From: Actinoallomurus purpureus
GTDB lineage: Bacteria; Actinomycetota; Actinomycetes; Streptosporangiales; Streptosporangiaceae
Direction: 5' to 3'
Assembly (NCBI RefSeq): GCF_024055795.1
Contig: NZ_JAMXMY010000014.1
Span: 1 to 64,000, forward strand
DNA length: 64,000 bases
A program made the position numbers and the translations under genes. The first letter of the stretch is position 1. Each line of letters starts with the position of its first letter. A model generated the notes under the pieces. The model saw nothing but the letters and a program-made list of their open reading frames with translations. It was not told the origin of the DNA and searched no databases. Positions 48,748-56,945 of this stretch are shown piece after piece.

Positions 48748-48767
48748 ATAATCTGTGCGGAGATTAT
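48748..48767. promoter_or_regulatory. putative MarR operator
   Basis: ATAATCT-6 nt-AGATTAT, a perfect 7-bp inverted repeat, 40 bases upstream of the SRPBCC-MarR start. The nearby TTATCTGT repeats (48763 and 48779) suggest further half-sites. A low-GC island within otherwise GC-rich DNA marks the promoter. Confidence 0.65.
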
Positions 48768-48800
48768 CTGTCCACTCATTATCTGTGAGTGCCGAATACG

Positions 48801-48843
48801 GCCGTGGCCCGGTCTCCACAGACTGTGGAGACCGGGCCACGGC
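48801..48843. terminator. perfect 20-bp terminator hairpin
   Basis: Two 20-base arms (48801-48820 and 48824-48843, GCCGTGGCCCGGTCTCCACA and its complement) with a 3-nt loop. It lies just beyond the stop of the GT39 gene, and no T-run follows. It is one of the strongest stems in the window. Confidence 0.85.
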
Positions 48844-48860
48844 TTCGCGCGGACGAGAGG

Positions 48861-50918
48861 TCAGCCGTTGTAGCGGTACAGCGCCATGCCGCTGCCGGTC
48901 GAGCTCGACGTGCTGCCGCCGTACGCCGTCGCCTTCACCACCGTGAAGTTCTGCTTGATCCAGCTGGTGACCGCGGTGTTGCCGCCCCCACGGTTGTCGC
49001 CGCCGAGGAGGACGTAGCGCAGCTTGCCCTCGGTGACGTACTGCTTCAGTTTCGCGACCGTCATGGCCGGGTCGCTGCCGGTGAAGCCGCCCATCGCGAT
49101 GACCGGCTTTCCCGTCTGCAGGATGATCGACGATGCGCTCTGCGCGCTGGAGACCGCGACGAGCCAGGTCGCGCCGCCCTGGTTCTTCTCCAGGTAGGAG
49201 ACCAGCGACGCGCTCACGTCCCCGCCGGGCCCGCCGCGCGACGCCGAGCCACGCGACGCCGAGCCACCGGACGGTGCACCACCCGACGGTGCGCCACCCG
49301 GCGCCGAGCCGCTCGACGGTGCGCCCCCCTGGGGCGCATTGCCGGTGGGGGGCTTCATGCCAGTGGGCATCGAACCCCCGCCCATCCGCGGCCCGCCGCC
49401 CATGCCGCCCGAGGTGGCCGGGCCGGCCGTCGGGTTGGTGCCGTTGCCGGTGCCGCCGAACGCGGTCGTCGTGGCGTACGCGGCCGGCCCTGCCAGGGAC
49501 CCGGCCAGGCCGACGGCCGCCGCTCCCAGGGCCAGCCGGGTCCGGGTACGCGGCGCGAGGCGCGCTATCAGCAGTCCGGCCACGCCGGCGACCGTGGCGG
49601 CCGCGACCAGCCAGGCCACCCACGGGTGCCAGCTCGGCGTACGGCGCAGCACGGCGAACGCCCACCCGCCGGTGACGGCGAACGCGAGCGGCAGCGCCCA
49701 CGACCAGCGGCGCGGCGCCTGGTACATCGCGACCGTGCCCGCCCCCACCAGGGCGGCCAGCGCGGGCGCCATGGCGGTCGTGTAGTACGGGTGGAAGGTG
49801 CCCTGCGCGAAGCTGAACACCGCGTAGTGCACGGCCAGCCAGCCGCCCCACAGGAGCAGCCCGGCGCGCGCGGCATCGGTGCGCGGCGCGCGGCCTCGCA
49901 GGGCGACCGCCACGACGAGCGCGATGACGGCGAACGGGATCAGCCAGGAGATCTGCCCGGCCATGATCTGGTTGAACAGCCGGCCGGCGCCGGACGTGCC
50001 GCCGAAGTTCGCGCCCTGGCCGCCGCCACCGCCGCCCGACTGACCGAAGATCCGGCCCAGGCCGTTGTAGCCGATGACGAGGTCCCAGACGGTGTTGTCC
50101 GTGCTGCCGCCGATGTACGGGCGGTCGTTCGCCGGCCACTGGTCGACGATCAGCATCCACCAGGCGCTCGACACCGCGAGCGCCACTCCGGCGGCCGCCA
50201 GGTGACCGATGCGCCGGACCGTCGAGCCCTTCGCGCACAGCAGGTAGACCAGCGCGAAGCCGGGCAGCACCAGGTACGCCTGCATCATCTTGGTGTTGAA
50301 CCCGAGCCCGACGAACGCCGCGCAGGCCAGCAGCCAGCGCAGCCGGCCGGATTCCAGTGCCCGCTGCAGCGCCCACGCGCCGAGCACGAGGAGCAGCACC
50401 AACAGCGTGTCGGGGTTGTTGTCCCGGTTGATGGCGACCGTGATCGGCGTCAGCGTCATCACGAGCGCGGCGATCAGCGCCGCGCGGTACCCGAGGCTCC
50501 GCCGGACGGTGGCGTACAGCACGGCGACGGCGGCGACGCCCATGACGACCTGCGGGCCGACCAGGCTCCAGCCGTTGACGCCGATCACCCGCGCGACCAG
50601 CGCCGGGATCCACAGCGCCAGCGGCGGCTTGTCCACGGTGATGTAGTTCCCGGCGTCCAGGGAGCCGAAGAACATCGCCTTCCAGCTGTGCGCACCGGAC
50701 AGGACGGCGGCGGAGTAGTAGGAGTTGCCGGACAGGGACCAGATCCGCCAGCCGTACAGGATCGCGGCCGTGGCGAGGATCGCCCACAGCGCCGGGCGCA
50801 CCCAGCGCGGCGTCCGGTCGGACGTTTCCGGGCGGTACGTGCCGGGAGCGCGCTCCCGGTATCGTCCGGCGGGATCTCGGGTGATCGAGGTGGCGGGCGG
50901 GGAGATGTGCGTCGTCAT
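48861..50918 (-). CDS. GT39-family polyprenyl-phosphate-sugar transferase (ArnT/PMT-like)
   Basis: A 685-residue integral membrane protein with ~11 predicted transmembrane helices. The first extracellular loop is diagnostic: SGNSYYSAAVLSGAHSWKAM FFGSLDAGNYITVDKPPLAL, the Asp-containing motif of GT-C enzymes (PMT/ArnT). The C-terminal ~190 residues form an outside domain with a Gly/Ser/Ala/Pro-rich linker (GGAPSSGSAPGGAPSGGAPS) and an alpha/beta unit (VSSAQSASSIILQTGKPVIA). Such enzymes move a sugar from a polyprenyl-phosphate donor onto protein or lipid acceptors outside. The donor is probably made by the GT2 gene upstream. Confidence 0.88.
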   Translation of the reverse strand: MTTHISPPATSITRDPAGRYRERAPGTYRPETSDRTPRWVRPALWAILATAAILYGWRIWSLSGNSYYSAAVLSGAHSWKAMFFGSLDAGNYITVDKPPLALWIPALVARVIGVNGWSLVGPQVVMGVAAVAVLYATVRRSLGYRAALIAALVMTLTPITVAINRDNNPDTLLVLLLVLGAWALQRALESGRLRWLLACAAFVGLGFNTKMMQAYLVLPGFALVYLLCAKGSTVRRIGHLAAAGVALAVSSAWWMLIVDQWPANDRPYIGGSTDNTVWDLVIGYNGLGRIFGQSGGGGGGQGANFGGTSGAGRLFNQIMAGQISWLIPFAVIALVVAVALRGRAPRTDAARAGLLLWGGWLAVHYAVFSFAQGTFHPYYTTAMAPALAALVGAGTVAMYQAPRRWSWALPLAFAVTGGWAFAVLRRTPSWHPWVAWLVAAATVAGVAGLLIARLAPRTRTRLALGAAAVGLAGSLAGPAAYATTTAFGGTGNGTNPTAGPATSGGMGGGPRMGGGSMPTGMKPPTGNAPQGGAPSSGSAPGGAPSGGAPSGGSASRGSASRGGPGGDVSASLVSYLEKNQGGATWLVAVSSAQSASSIILQTGKPVIAMGGFTGSDPAMTVAKLKQYVTEGKLRYVLLGGDNRGGGNTAVTSWIKQNFTVVKATAYGGSTSSSTGSGMALYRYNG

Positions 50919-51035
50919 CGGTACAGGTCTTCCTGTGCGGGCGACGGCTGGGTCGCCGGGTCGGCTGTGGAGGGAGGGCCGGGTCGTGGTGCGGACGGCG
51001 GTGGGTCGCCGGGACGGCTGGGGAAGGCGGAGGGG

Positions 51036-51866
51036 TCAGGCCGCCGCGCGGGCGGCGGCGGGCCGTCGCCGGGACGGCACCGGGGCGCTGAACTCGCCGT
51101 GCCGGATGCGCCGCCGTACGCGGGCGATCCCGCGCAGGTCGTCCAGGGCGGTCCGCATGATGTCGACGCGGCTGTCGGGGTCGTCCACCCAGTCGACGGG
51201 GACCTCGTGGACGCGCAGGCCGCTGCGCTCGGCGAGCACGAGCAACTCTGTGTCGAAGAACCACGCCTGGTCCTCGACGAGGGGGAGCAGCGCCCGGACG
51301 GTCTCGGTGCGCGCCGCCTTGAACCCGCACTGAGCGTCGGAGAACCTCGTGCGCAGCGTCATGCGCAGCAGGAGGTTGTAGCAGCGGGAGATGATCTCGC
51401 GCTTCGGACCCCGCTCGACGCGCGCGCCGCGCGCCAGCCGCGAGCCGATGGCCAGGTCGCTGTGGCCCGACACGAGCGGCATCACCAGCGGCAGGAACCC
51501 GTCGAGGCCGGTGGACAGGTCGACGTCCATGTACGCGACGACGTCCGCGTCGGTGATGCTCCAGACGTGCCGCAGGGCCCGGCCCCGGCCCTTCTGGTCC
51601 AGGTGGACGGCGCGGACGTGGGGCAGGTCCTGGGTGAGCCGCATGGCGACGTCCCAGGTTCCGTCGGTGCTGGCGTTGTCGGCGATGGTGATCCGGAAGG
51701 CGTACGGGAAGGTGCCTGTCAGGTACGTGTGCAGCCGGCCGACGCTCCGGGCGAGGACGTGCGCCTCGTTGTAGACGGGGATGACGACTTCCACCAGGAC
51801 GTGTGACGACCTGCGGAGGGGACGGACGGGCATGTCCTGCGTGGTGAGGGTGTCGTGGTCGCTCAT
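51036..51866 (-). CDS. GT2 polyprenyl-phosphate glycosyltransferase
   Basis: A 276-residue enzyme. The GT-A domain starts VEVVIPVYNEAHVLARSVGR and carries RITIADNASTDGTWDVAMRL, DLPHVRAVHLDQKGRGRALR and the DxD motif DADVVAYMDVDLSTGLDGFL. The C-terminus is Arg/Ala-rich. It resembles dolichol-phosphate mannose or glucose synthases that load sugars on polyprenyl phosphate. It lies 117 bases upstream of the GT39 gene in the same direction, a typical pair. ATG 51866 is preferred over GTG 51881 but no ribosome site decides. The downstream GT39 uses its product. Confidence 0.86.
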   Translation of the reverse strand: MSDHDTLTTQDMPVRPLRRSSHVLVEVVIPVYNEAHVLARSVGRLHTYLTGTFPYAFRITIADNASTDGTWDVAMRLTQDLPHVRAVHLDQKGRGRALRHVWSITDADVVAYMDVDLSTGLDGFLPLVMPLVSGHSDLAIGSRLARGARVERGPKREIISRCYNLLLRMTLRTRFSDAQCGFKAARTETVRALLPLVEDQAWFFDTELLVLAERSGLRVHEVPVDWVDDPDSRVDIMRTALDDLRGIARVRRRIRHGEFSAPVPSRRRPAAARAAA

Positions 51867-52020
51867 GGCATCCACGGTCACGAATCGGACTGTGAACGGA
51901 CTGACACGTCCATGAGGTCCGGGTGAGAGCTCGGCCGTACTGGGGCGGCTGCTCTCATACGGCGCTCATGAACGCCTTAGACACGATCACGCATCCGATC
52001 AATAGGGTCGCTGACGCGCG

Positions 52021-52055
52021 AAGCGGGGGCCGGACCGAGGGCCCGGGCCCCGCTT
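52021..52055. terminator. terminator hairpin
   Basis: AAGCGGGG (52021-52028) and CCCCGCTT (52048-52055) flank a GC-rich loop that can pair further. It lies 6 bases downstream of the secreted lyase-like gene. Confidence 0.55.
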
Positions 52056-52061
52056 GCCGTT

Positions 52062-53321
52062 CTACCGGGTGAAGGCGAGTGTGCCGAAGCCGAGCTGGTC
52101 GAAGCCGCCGCTGTTGGGGCCGTAGTCGCCGCCCCCGCCCTCGGGGCGCACCTTGGCGGTCATCGTCTTGGTGTACGGGGCGTGCAGGCCGCGGCGGCGG
52201 ACGTAGTGGTTGTAGACCAGCGCCCAGATCGGACGCACGTCGCCCCGGGCGGAGGGCGACACCTGAGTCTGGGTCTGGGTGCGTCCATGCGTGTTCGCCG
52301 CGCCGGACTTCCAGGTGTACGGCGTGAACGGAACGTCGTGTCCCAGGTTGTACTTGGCGACGTACTCACAGCCCTTGAGGAACCGGTTGTCGTCGTAGCC
52401 GTACAGGTCGTAGCCCTGGTTCCAGGCCATCTCGCAGAACGTTCCCATGAGCCCGATGCCGAGCGTGGTGTGGCCCTGGTCGCGCCCGGCCTCCTGCCAC
52501 TGACCGAGCCCGCCGGGGTGCAGGAACGGGACGGCATGGCGGATGGAGCCGTTGCCCGCACCCGTCTTGAAGTAGGTGACGGCCTGCCGCACCTTGGCGT
52601 GGTCGTCGCAGAGGATCCCGATGGCCAGCACCGAGCACATCGACGCCAGGTCCCAGTTGGCCCAGTAGTTCGTGATCCACGCGCCGTTGTGGTTCTTCAG
52701 GAAATCGTCGTTCATCGGGTAGAAGATGTCGCGCATCATCTTCTGGAACCGCGCGAGGTCGAAGCCGGGGTAGCCGCGCAGGAGCTCGGCGGCGTTGGCG
52801 AACTGGTACCCGTAGATCCCGGCCGCCAGGAACCGGTCGGCGTTGCCCGTCACGGTTTTCAGGGTCGCGGACCAGGCGTTCATGATGTCCCGCGCCGTGT
52901 CACCGTGCGCGCTCTCTCCGGTGATCTTCCAGCGGAGGGCGTTCTGGTAGGCGGCGTGGACGTCGTTGTAGAGGATGACATAGTTCTGCGGCGAGCCGCC
53001 GCGGTACACCGTCGTCTGGGGGCGGGCCTTCCAGCCGCTGCGAGAGTGCGCGTTCGCCTCAAGGACCTTCCAGCCCGCCTCCCACGGCGCGGTGCCCGCG
53101 CGCACCTTGGTGCGCATCCGCTTCAGGTCGGCGCTCGTGTGCAGCAGTCCCGGATGGGCGAACCGCTTCACCGGCGCCTTCGCGAGCTTCGCACTGGCGC
53201 TGCCGGCCGTGACGCGCCCGCCGTCGAGCAACCCTGCCCCGGCGACACCGGCCACCCCGGCGACCGCCAGACCACCCGTCAGCCCCAGCACACCCCGTCG
53301 GCTTATCCGGCTCTGCCCCAT
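52062..53321 (-). CDS. Tat-secreted alginate-lyase-like protein
   Basis: A 419-residue protein. Tat signal: RISRRGVLGLTGGLAVAGVA (SRRGVLG) starting at ATG 53321, which has GGGAG upstream. The mature part is mainly helical, with HPGLLHTSADLKRMRTKVRA, NAWSATLKTVTGNADRFLAA and NNHGAWITNYWANWD-type motifs (read KNHNGAWITNYWANWDLASM, residues ~205-225). These are the fingerprint of the alginate-lyase (PF05426-type) (alpha/alpha) toroid fold. The catalytic His/Tyr/Asn/Arg set seems present. It probably cleaves an acidic polysaccharide outside; the true substrate may differ. Confidence 0.8.
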   Translation of the reverse strand: MGQSRISRRGVLGLTGGLAVAGVAGVAGAGLLDGGRVTAGSASAKLAKAPVKRFAHPGLLHTSADLKRMRTKVRAGTAPWEAGWKVLEANAHSRSGWKARPQTTVYRGGSPQNYVILYNDVHAAYQNALRWKITGESAHGDTARDIMNAWSATLKTVTGNADRFLAAGIYGYQFANAAELLRGYPGFDLARFQKMMRDIFYPMNDDFLKNHNGAWITNYWANWDLASMCSVLAIGILCDDHAKVRQAVTYFKTGAGNGSIRHAVPFLHPGGLGQWQEAGRDQGHTTLGIGLMGTFCEMAWNQGYDLYGYDDNRFLKGCEYVAKYNLGHDVPFTPYTWKSGAANTHGRTQTQTQVSPSARGDVRPIWALVYNHYVRRRGLHAPYTKTMTAKVRPEGGGGDYGPNSGGFDQLGFGTLAFTR

Positions 53322-53717
53322 GAGGTCTCCCATCCGTGTCGATGCCCTCGCTCAGGAGACGGTCCCGGCCGCCCGGCGATAACGGTTTCCGGTGGCCCCG
53401 GCGCAGAGATCTTCCGCACTCGTCATCCGGCGATCACTGCCGGACGAGCGGCAACCGTCAGTAGAGCGGCAGAGTAGTGGTTACACGCCGACTGTTTAGG
53501 CGGGTTTGCGTAGTTCGGGGCGAGTTCTGTCGGCCGCGGCCTCGTGGGCCGGCCGTGCCCGGCTCCGGCGGTCCCCTCAGTGCGGCAGACCCGCGTAGCG
53601 GCGGCACTCCGCCCGGTCGTGCGGCAGGACGGCCGGGAAGCGTCCTCACCATGATGATCCTTGGCGAGCACTGCCATTAGATACGCAGTGACCGCCAATG
53701 GATCGGCTTCGTGGTGG
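53322..53717. other. intergenic, no gene recognised
   Basis: 396 bases between the alginate-lyase-like gene and the SRPBCC gene of the sigma operon. Several open frames exist on both strands but all have shadow composition (Arg/Ala/Pro-rich). No RNA gene or repeat was identified by eye. Confidence 0.5.
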
Positions 53718-54182
53718 TCACGCGCGGAGTCGGGTCTCGAGCCGGGTCAGGGCATGGTCCAGCTCGCGGGCCGTGCCGAATGGGACGATCATGGCGCGGC
53801 CCGGGACGCGCAGGCCGCCGGTGAGGGCGATCCGGGTGCCGTCGGGGTCGGGTGCGGCCGCCATTCCGATGATCAGGAACCGGCTCTGCAGCCAGCACCA
53901 GCCGGGCCGGACCACCCCTTCCAGCCGGGCGCGCATTCCGTAGCGGCTGCGGGCCAGCGCCACGACGCGTTCTCCGTCCCTGCTGAGCACACGAACGTGC
54001 CGCATGTCCGGCTGGAATCGGCCGAACTCTCCTTCCAGGTCGCCCATCACCGCCCAGACCTCGTCGGCCGGGAGGGGCAGCACGCGCTCGGTGATCCGCG
54101 CGCCCGGGATCGCCGCCGCCAGTACGCGCAGGCGGCGGACATCGTCGAGGTCGGCGGTCGGCCACTGCTGTTCATCGGTCAT
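53718..54182 (-). CDS. SRPBCC-family protein in ECF sigma operon
   Basis: A 154-residue protein. Helix-grip fold: ITERVLPLPADEVWAVMGDL EGEFGRFQPDMRHVRVLSRD, then VVALARSRYGMRARLEGVVR and the terminal helix RELDHALTRLETRL. ATG 54182 overlaps the sigma gene's stop (ATGA), so it is translationally coupled. It probably binds a hydrophobic molecule and may signal to the sigma factor. It stands where an anti-sigma factor normally would. Confidence 0.75.
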   Translation of the reverse strand: MTDEQQWPTADLDDVRRLRVLAAAIPGARITERVLPLPADEVWAVMGDLEGEFGRFQPDMRHVRVLSRDGERVVALARSRYGMRARLEGVVRPGWCWLQSRFLIIGMAAAPDPDGTRIALTGGLRVPGRAMIVPFGTARELDHALTRLETRLRA

Positions 54183-54688
54183 GCGGACCACGCCTTTCGA
54201 AAGCTCGCCCGGGCGCGGTGCAGCCGGGACTTGAGGGTGCCCGCCGGGAGGTTCAGCAGGCGGGAGGCGGTCTGCTCGTCCAGCCCTTCGACGTCCCGCA
54301 GGACGAGCACCGCGCGGTGTTCGGGAGACAGCCGGGCGAGCACGTCGCGGATGTCGGCGGCGAGCTGGGGGTCGCCGGGCGCGGGGAGGTCTGCGAGTTC
54401 GGCGGGATGGGCCCGGCCGTCACGGCGGGCGATCCGGACGGCCTCGCGGACGGCGACGGCGCGCACCCACCCGTACAGCGCCTGCGGGTCGCGCATGGAG
54501 CGGAGCGACCGGAACACCACGATCAGCGCCTCCTGGGTCGCGTCGGGTCCGCTGTCCAGTGCGATCGGCCCGCAGATCCGCGCGACGTATGGGGTCAGGT
54601 GGGCGAGGAGGTCCTGCATCGCGAGGGTGTCGCCGCGCAGTGCCGCCCGCGCCAGCGCGATCCCCGGTTCGTGCGGGTCATCGCTCAT
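54179..54688 (-). CDS. ECF-type RNA polymerase sigma factor
   Basis: A 169-residue sigma-70 ECF protein. Region 2: LTPYVARICGPIALDSGPDA TQEALIVVFRSLRSMRDPQA with YGWVRAVAVREAVRIARRDG at the 2.4 end. Region 4: ADIRDVLARLSPEHRAVLVL RDVEGLDEQTASRLLNLPAG and TLKSRLHRARASFRKAW, an HTH contacting the -35. ATG 54688 overlaps the hydrolase stop (ATGA). No anti-sigma factor is encoded next to it; instead it is followed by a SRPBCC gene. Confidence 0.9.
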   Translation of the reverse strand: MSDDPHEPGIALARAALRGDTLAMQDLLAHLTPYVARICGPIALDSGPDATQEALIVVFRSLRSMRDPQALYGWVRAVAVREAVRIARRDGRAHPAELADLPAPGDPQLAADIRDVLARLSPEHRAVLVLRDVEGLDEQTASRLLNLPAGTLKSRLHRARASFRKAWSA

Positions 54689-56058
54689 TTGAGGAAGTCT
54701 TCCATCAGCCGGTCGACCGGCCCGGGGCAGTCGAGGGTGAGAGCGTGCCCGCATCCGTCGAGGACGTGCACCCGCGCGTTCGGCAGCAGCGCGCCGAACC
54801 GCTGCGCCTGCCGTACGGGCAGCACGGTGTCCTGCCTCCCCCACACGACGAGGACGGGCTGAGGGGTACGGGGCATGGCCCGCTCGGTCTCGCGCCAGTC
54901 AAGGCCGCGTTCCAGCCGGTAGGTGGCGCGCCGGTTCGCATCGATGGTCCCCGGGGCCCACATCGCGTCCACGACCTCGTCGGTGGCCCGCTCCTTGTGC
55001 ACGAACAGCGCCCGGACGGACGAGGCGACGAGGCCGCGCCCCGAGCCCAGGTTCGTCAGCAGTTCGCCGAACGCGGGCATCTTCAGCGCCTCCCAGCTCA
55101 TGGGGTCGCGTTCGTGCAGGCCGGACGGGGCGAGCAGGATGAGCCTGCTGACCCGCGCGGGGTGCCGCTGCGCGTAGGCCAGCGCCCAGCCGCCGCTCCA
55201 GGAGTTGCCCGCGAGCGCCACGGCCGGCAGCCGCGCCGCCGTGAGGAAACCGTCGATCGCGGCGGTCATCCCCTTCAGGTCCCAGGAGAAGTGCGGGTCG
55301 CGTACCTGGGTGTTGCCCTGGCCCGGCAGATCGACGACATAGACGGTGTGGGTGCGGGAGAGAACGGCGAGTTGTTCCTTCCAGGCGAACAGCCAGGCCG
55401 CGCCGGGCGACAGCAGCACCACCGGCGAGCCGCCGCCTCCCTGCCGGACGTAGTGGAAGCGCGCGACGGGCGTCTCGAGATACTGCGACGCAACGGTGGT
55501 CAGGTAGGGCGACCGGTATCCGCGCTGCTCGCCGGGCCGCCACCCGTACGCGCCGTACAGGCCGGCACCCGCCAGCACCAGCGGCAGTGCCATCGCGACG
55601 GCGCGGACCCATCTCCCGGCGAAGACCCCCGACAGCCACGCGGTCGCGACACCGAACCCCAGGCACAACGGCGTGTAGAGCAGCGGGTTCAGCCATCCGA
55701 ACGCCGCACCGGACCCGTCACCCGCCCCGCAGGCCCACACCACGCCGGCCAGCCCCCGCACGAGCAGCCCCGCCGCGACGGCGAACGTCACCGCCGCGCA
55801 GAGCCGCCGCAGCCACCGGGGGCCGCGCCCCAGCGCATGCCCGAGCACGGCCGCCGCCGCGGTGAACAGGGTCGCCGCCAGCGGCAGCAGCACACCCGGC
55901 GTGAACGGCACCTCGCCGCCCAGCACCGCCAGGGACAACGACCGCTCATCCGGGGCCGGCCAGGTCAGCCCGGTCGCCCAGTACAGATGCAGGACGCCGT
56001 CCAAGGCCAGCAGCGCGGCGACGGCCTGCCCGCCGCCCCGCCGAAGATCGCTTCGCAT
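54685..56058 (-). CDS. DUF3995-alpha/beta hydrolase membrane fusion
   Basis: A 457-residue protein, ATG 56058 with GAGGCGGAAG. The N-terminal ~165 residues have about five transmembrane helices and match DUF3995 (LDGVLHLYWATGLTWPAPDE, LGGEVPFTPGVLLPLAATLF, GWLNPLLYTPLCLGFGVAT). The C-terminal ~290 residues form an alpha/beta hydrolase: VVLLSPGAAWLFAWKEQLAV, nucleophile AGNSWSGGWALAYAQRHPAR, and a late catalytic His in DGCGHALTLD. The elbow is GNSWSG, one residue different from GxSxG. It is first in a coupled three-gene operon with the sigma factor. Confidence 0.85.
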   Translation of the reverse strand: MRSDLRRGGGQAVAALLALDGVLHLYWATGLTWPAPDERSLSLAVLGGEVPFTPGVLLPLAATLFTAAAAVLGHALGRGPRWLRRLCAAVTFAVAAGLLVRGLAGVVWACGAGDGSGAAFGWLNPLLYTPLCLGFGVATAWLSGVFAGRWVRAVAMALPLVLAGAGLYGAYGWRPGEQRGYRSPYLTTVASQYLETPVARFHYVRQGGGGSPVVLLSPGAAWLFAWKEQLAVLSRTHTVYVVDLPGQGNTQVRDPHFSWDLKGMTAAIDGFLTAARLPAVALAGNSWSGGWALAYAQRHPARVSRLILLAPSGLHERDPMSWEALKMPAFGELLTNLGSGRGLVASSVRALFVHKERATDEVVDAMWAPGTIDANRRATYRLERGLDWRETERAMPRTPQPVLVVWGRQDTVLPVRQAQRFGALLPNARVHVLDGCGHALTLDCPGPVDRLMEDFLK

Positions 56059-56257
56059 GTCTTCCGCCTCTTCCGTGTGTTGTGTCGCATGGAAGAGGAG
56101 CGGTGTCGGGCGAACGTTCCTGTGACCCCGGTCACCGCTACGAACGATCCCGTTGATCACCGTGCGCTGGTCGACGTACTGGCTACCCCGCCGCGGCTTG
56201 GCAGGCCGGATCGACGGGACATGGCAATGGGCACCGACGGCACGTCACCGCCTCAGC

Positions 56258-56301
56258 CGCCGTCTACTGAGACGAGAATATTCTCGTCTCAGTAGACGGC
56301 G
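56258..56301. repeat. perfect 44-bp palindrome
   Basis: CGCCGTCTACTGAGACGAGA followed by ATATTCTCGTCTCAGTAGACGGCG-type sequence reads the same on both strands with no loop (centre between 56279 and 56280). It lies 200 bases upstream of the hydrolase gene and before the ISAs1 remnant. It could extrude as a cruciform, act as a very strong hairpin, or be a joined pair of IS ends. No regulator is adjacent. Confidence 0.9.
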
Positions 56302-56422
56302 TGGAAACACACGGGTCCCCCAGGGCGATTTCAAGTTTGCCCGTCTGGGGTTATCGTCACGTGATGCCCGGATCGATTGTGGCTACTTAGCATGACGTAA
56401 AAATGAGGATGACCTTCTGTCC

Positions 56423-56640
56423 GTGATCATGCTGACGATCAAAGGCAACCGGCCCTCCCTGCACGCCGCAGCCATCCCAGCCACTTACGAACTGACCCGC
56501 GCCGAAACACCTGGGCCACCAGCACCAATGAAAGTCTCGGCCTGCCGTACGCAGCCCGGCTGGCCCTTATCCGCCGTGACACCTCCGACCGAATACCGGC
56601 CCCGAGACACCATCTGGCGCGAAGACGACCACCCTTCCGT
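56423..56640 (+). pseudogene. ISAs1-family transposase remnant
   Basis: VIMLTIKGNRPSLHAAAIPA resembles the ISAs1 motif (Y.LTVKGNQP.LHA), and a second frame reads TNESLGLPYAARLALIRRDT SDR, matching the later region L.FPHA.QA..I.R.R. The frame shift and premature divergence show decay. The segment 56302-56704 otherwise has no gene. A direct repeat ATTTCAAGTTTG occurs at 56329 and 56669 flanking the remnant and could be a target-site or end sequence. Confidence 0.6.
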
Positions 56641-56704
56641 TCATCACATAGCGTCACCGGCACGGCAAATTTCAAGTTTGATCTATGGTGGCCGCGGGGT
56701 GCGA

Positions 56705-56945
56705 CTATGCCTTTTTGATCGCGTCGATCGTCCGCGTGTTGGACCATCCGGATCCAAAGCTCAGGTAGTCGTGGTCGACCGAGCCGTTCTTGGAGCCGTA
56801 GAAGAGCGACACCCGCGCCAGGCTCCCCTTGGGAGCCGACCCGGTGAAGGTGATGGTGATCCTGCGTGTGCCGGTCACCTTCCAGTAGCCGGTGACCCTG
56901 ACCTTGGTAGGCGCGCAGTCGCGGCTAACGCCAGGGCCCTGGGCA
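56705..56945 (-). pseudogene. C-terminal gene fragment of unknown family
   Basis: An open minus-strand stretch without a good start. It reads CAPTKVRVTGYWKVTGTRRI then TITFTGSAPKGSLARVSLFYGSKNGSVDHDYLSFGSGWSNTRTIDAIKKA and stop (56705-56707). The alternating hydrophobic pattern and aromatic content look like the beta-rich end of a secreted protein. No ATG occurs; the first GTG lies inside the match. It starts where the 769-aa gene stops, and the ISAs1 remnant lies just beyond its 3' end. I regard it as a 5'-deleted gene. Confidence 0.45.

Noticed and set aside
48289-51806. Thousand-codon open frames on both strands across the GT39/GT2 region
   Set aside because: Their composition is that of frame shadows. 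The GT39, GT2 and SRPBCC genes explain the same DNA with recognisable motifs.
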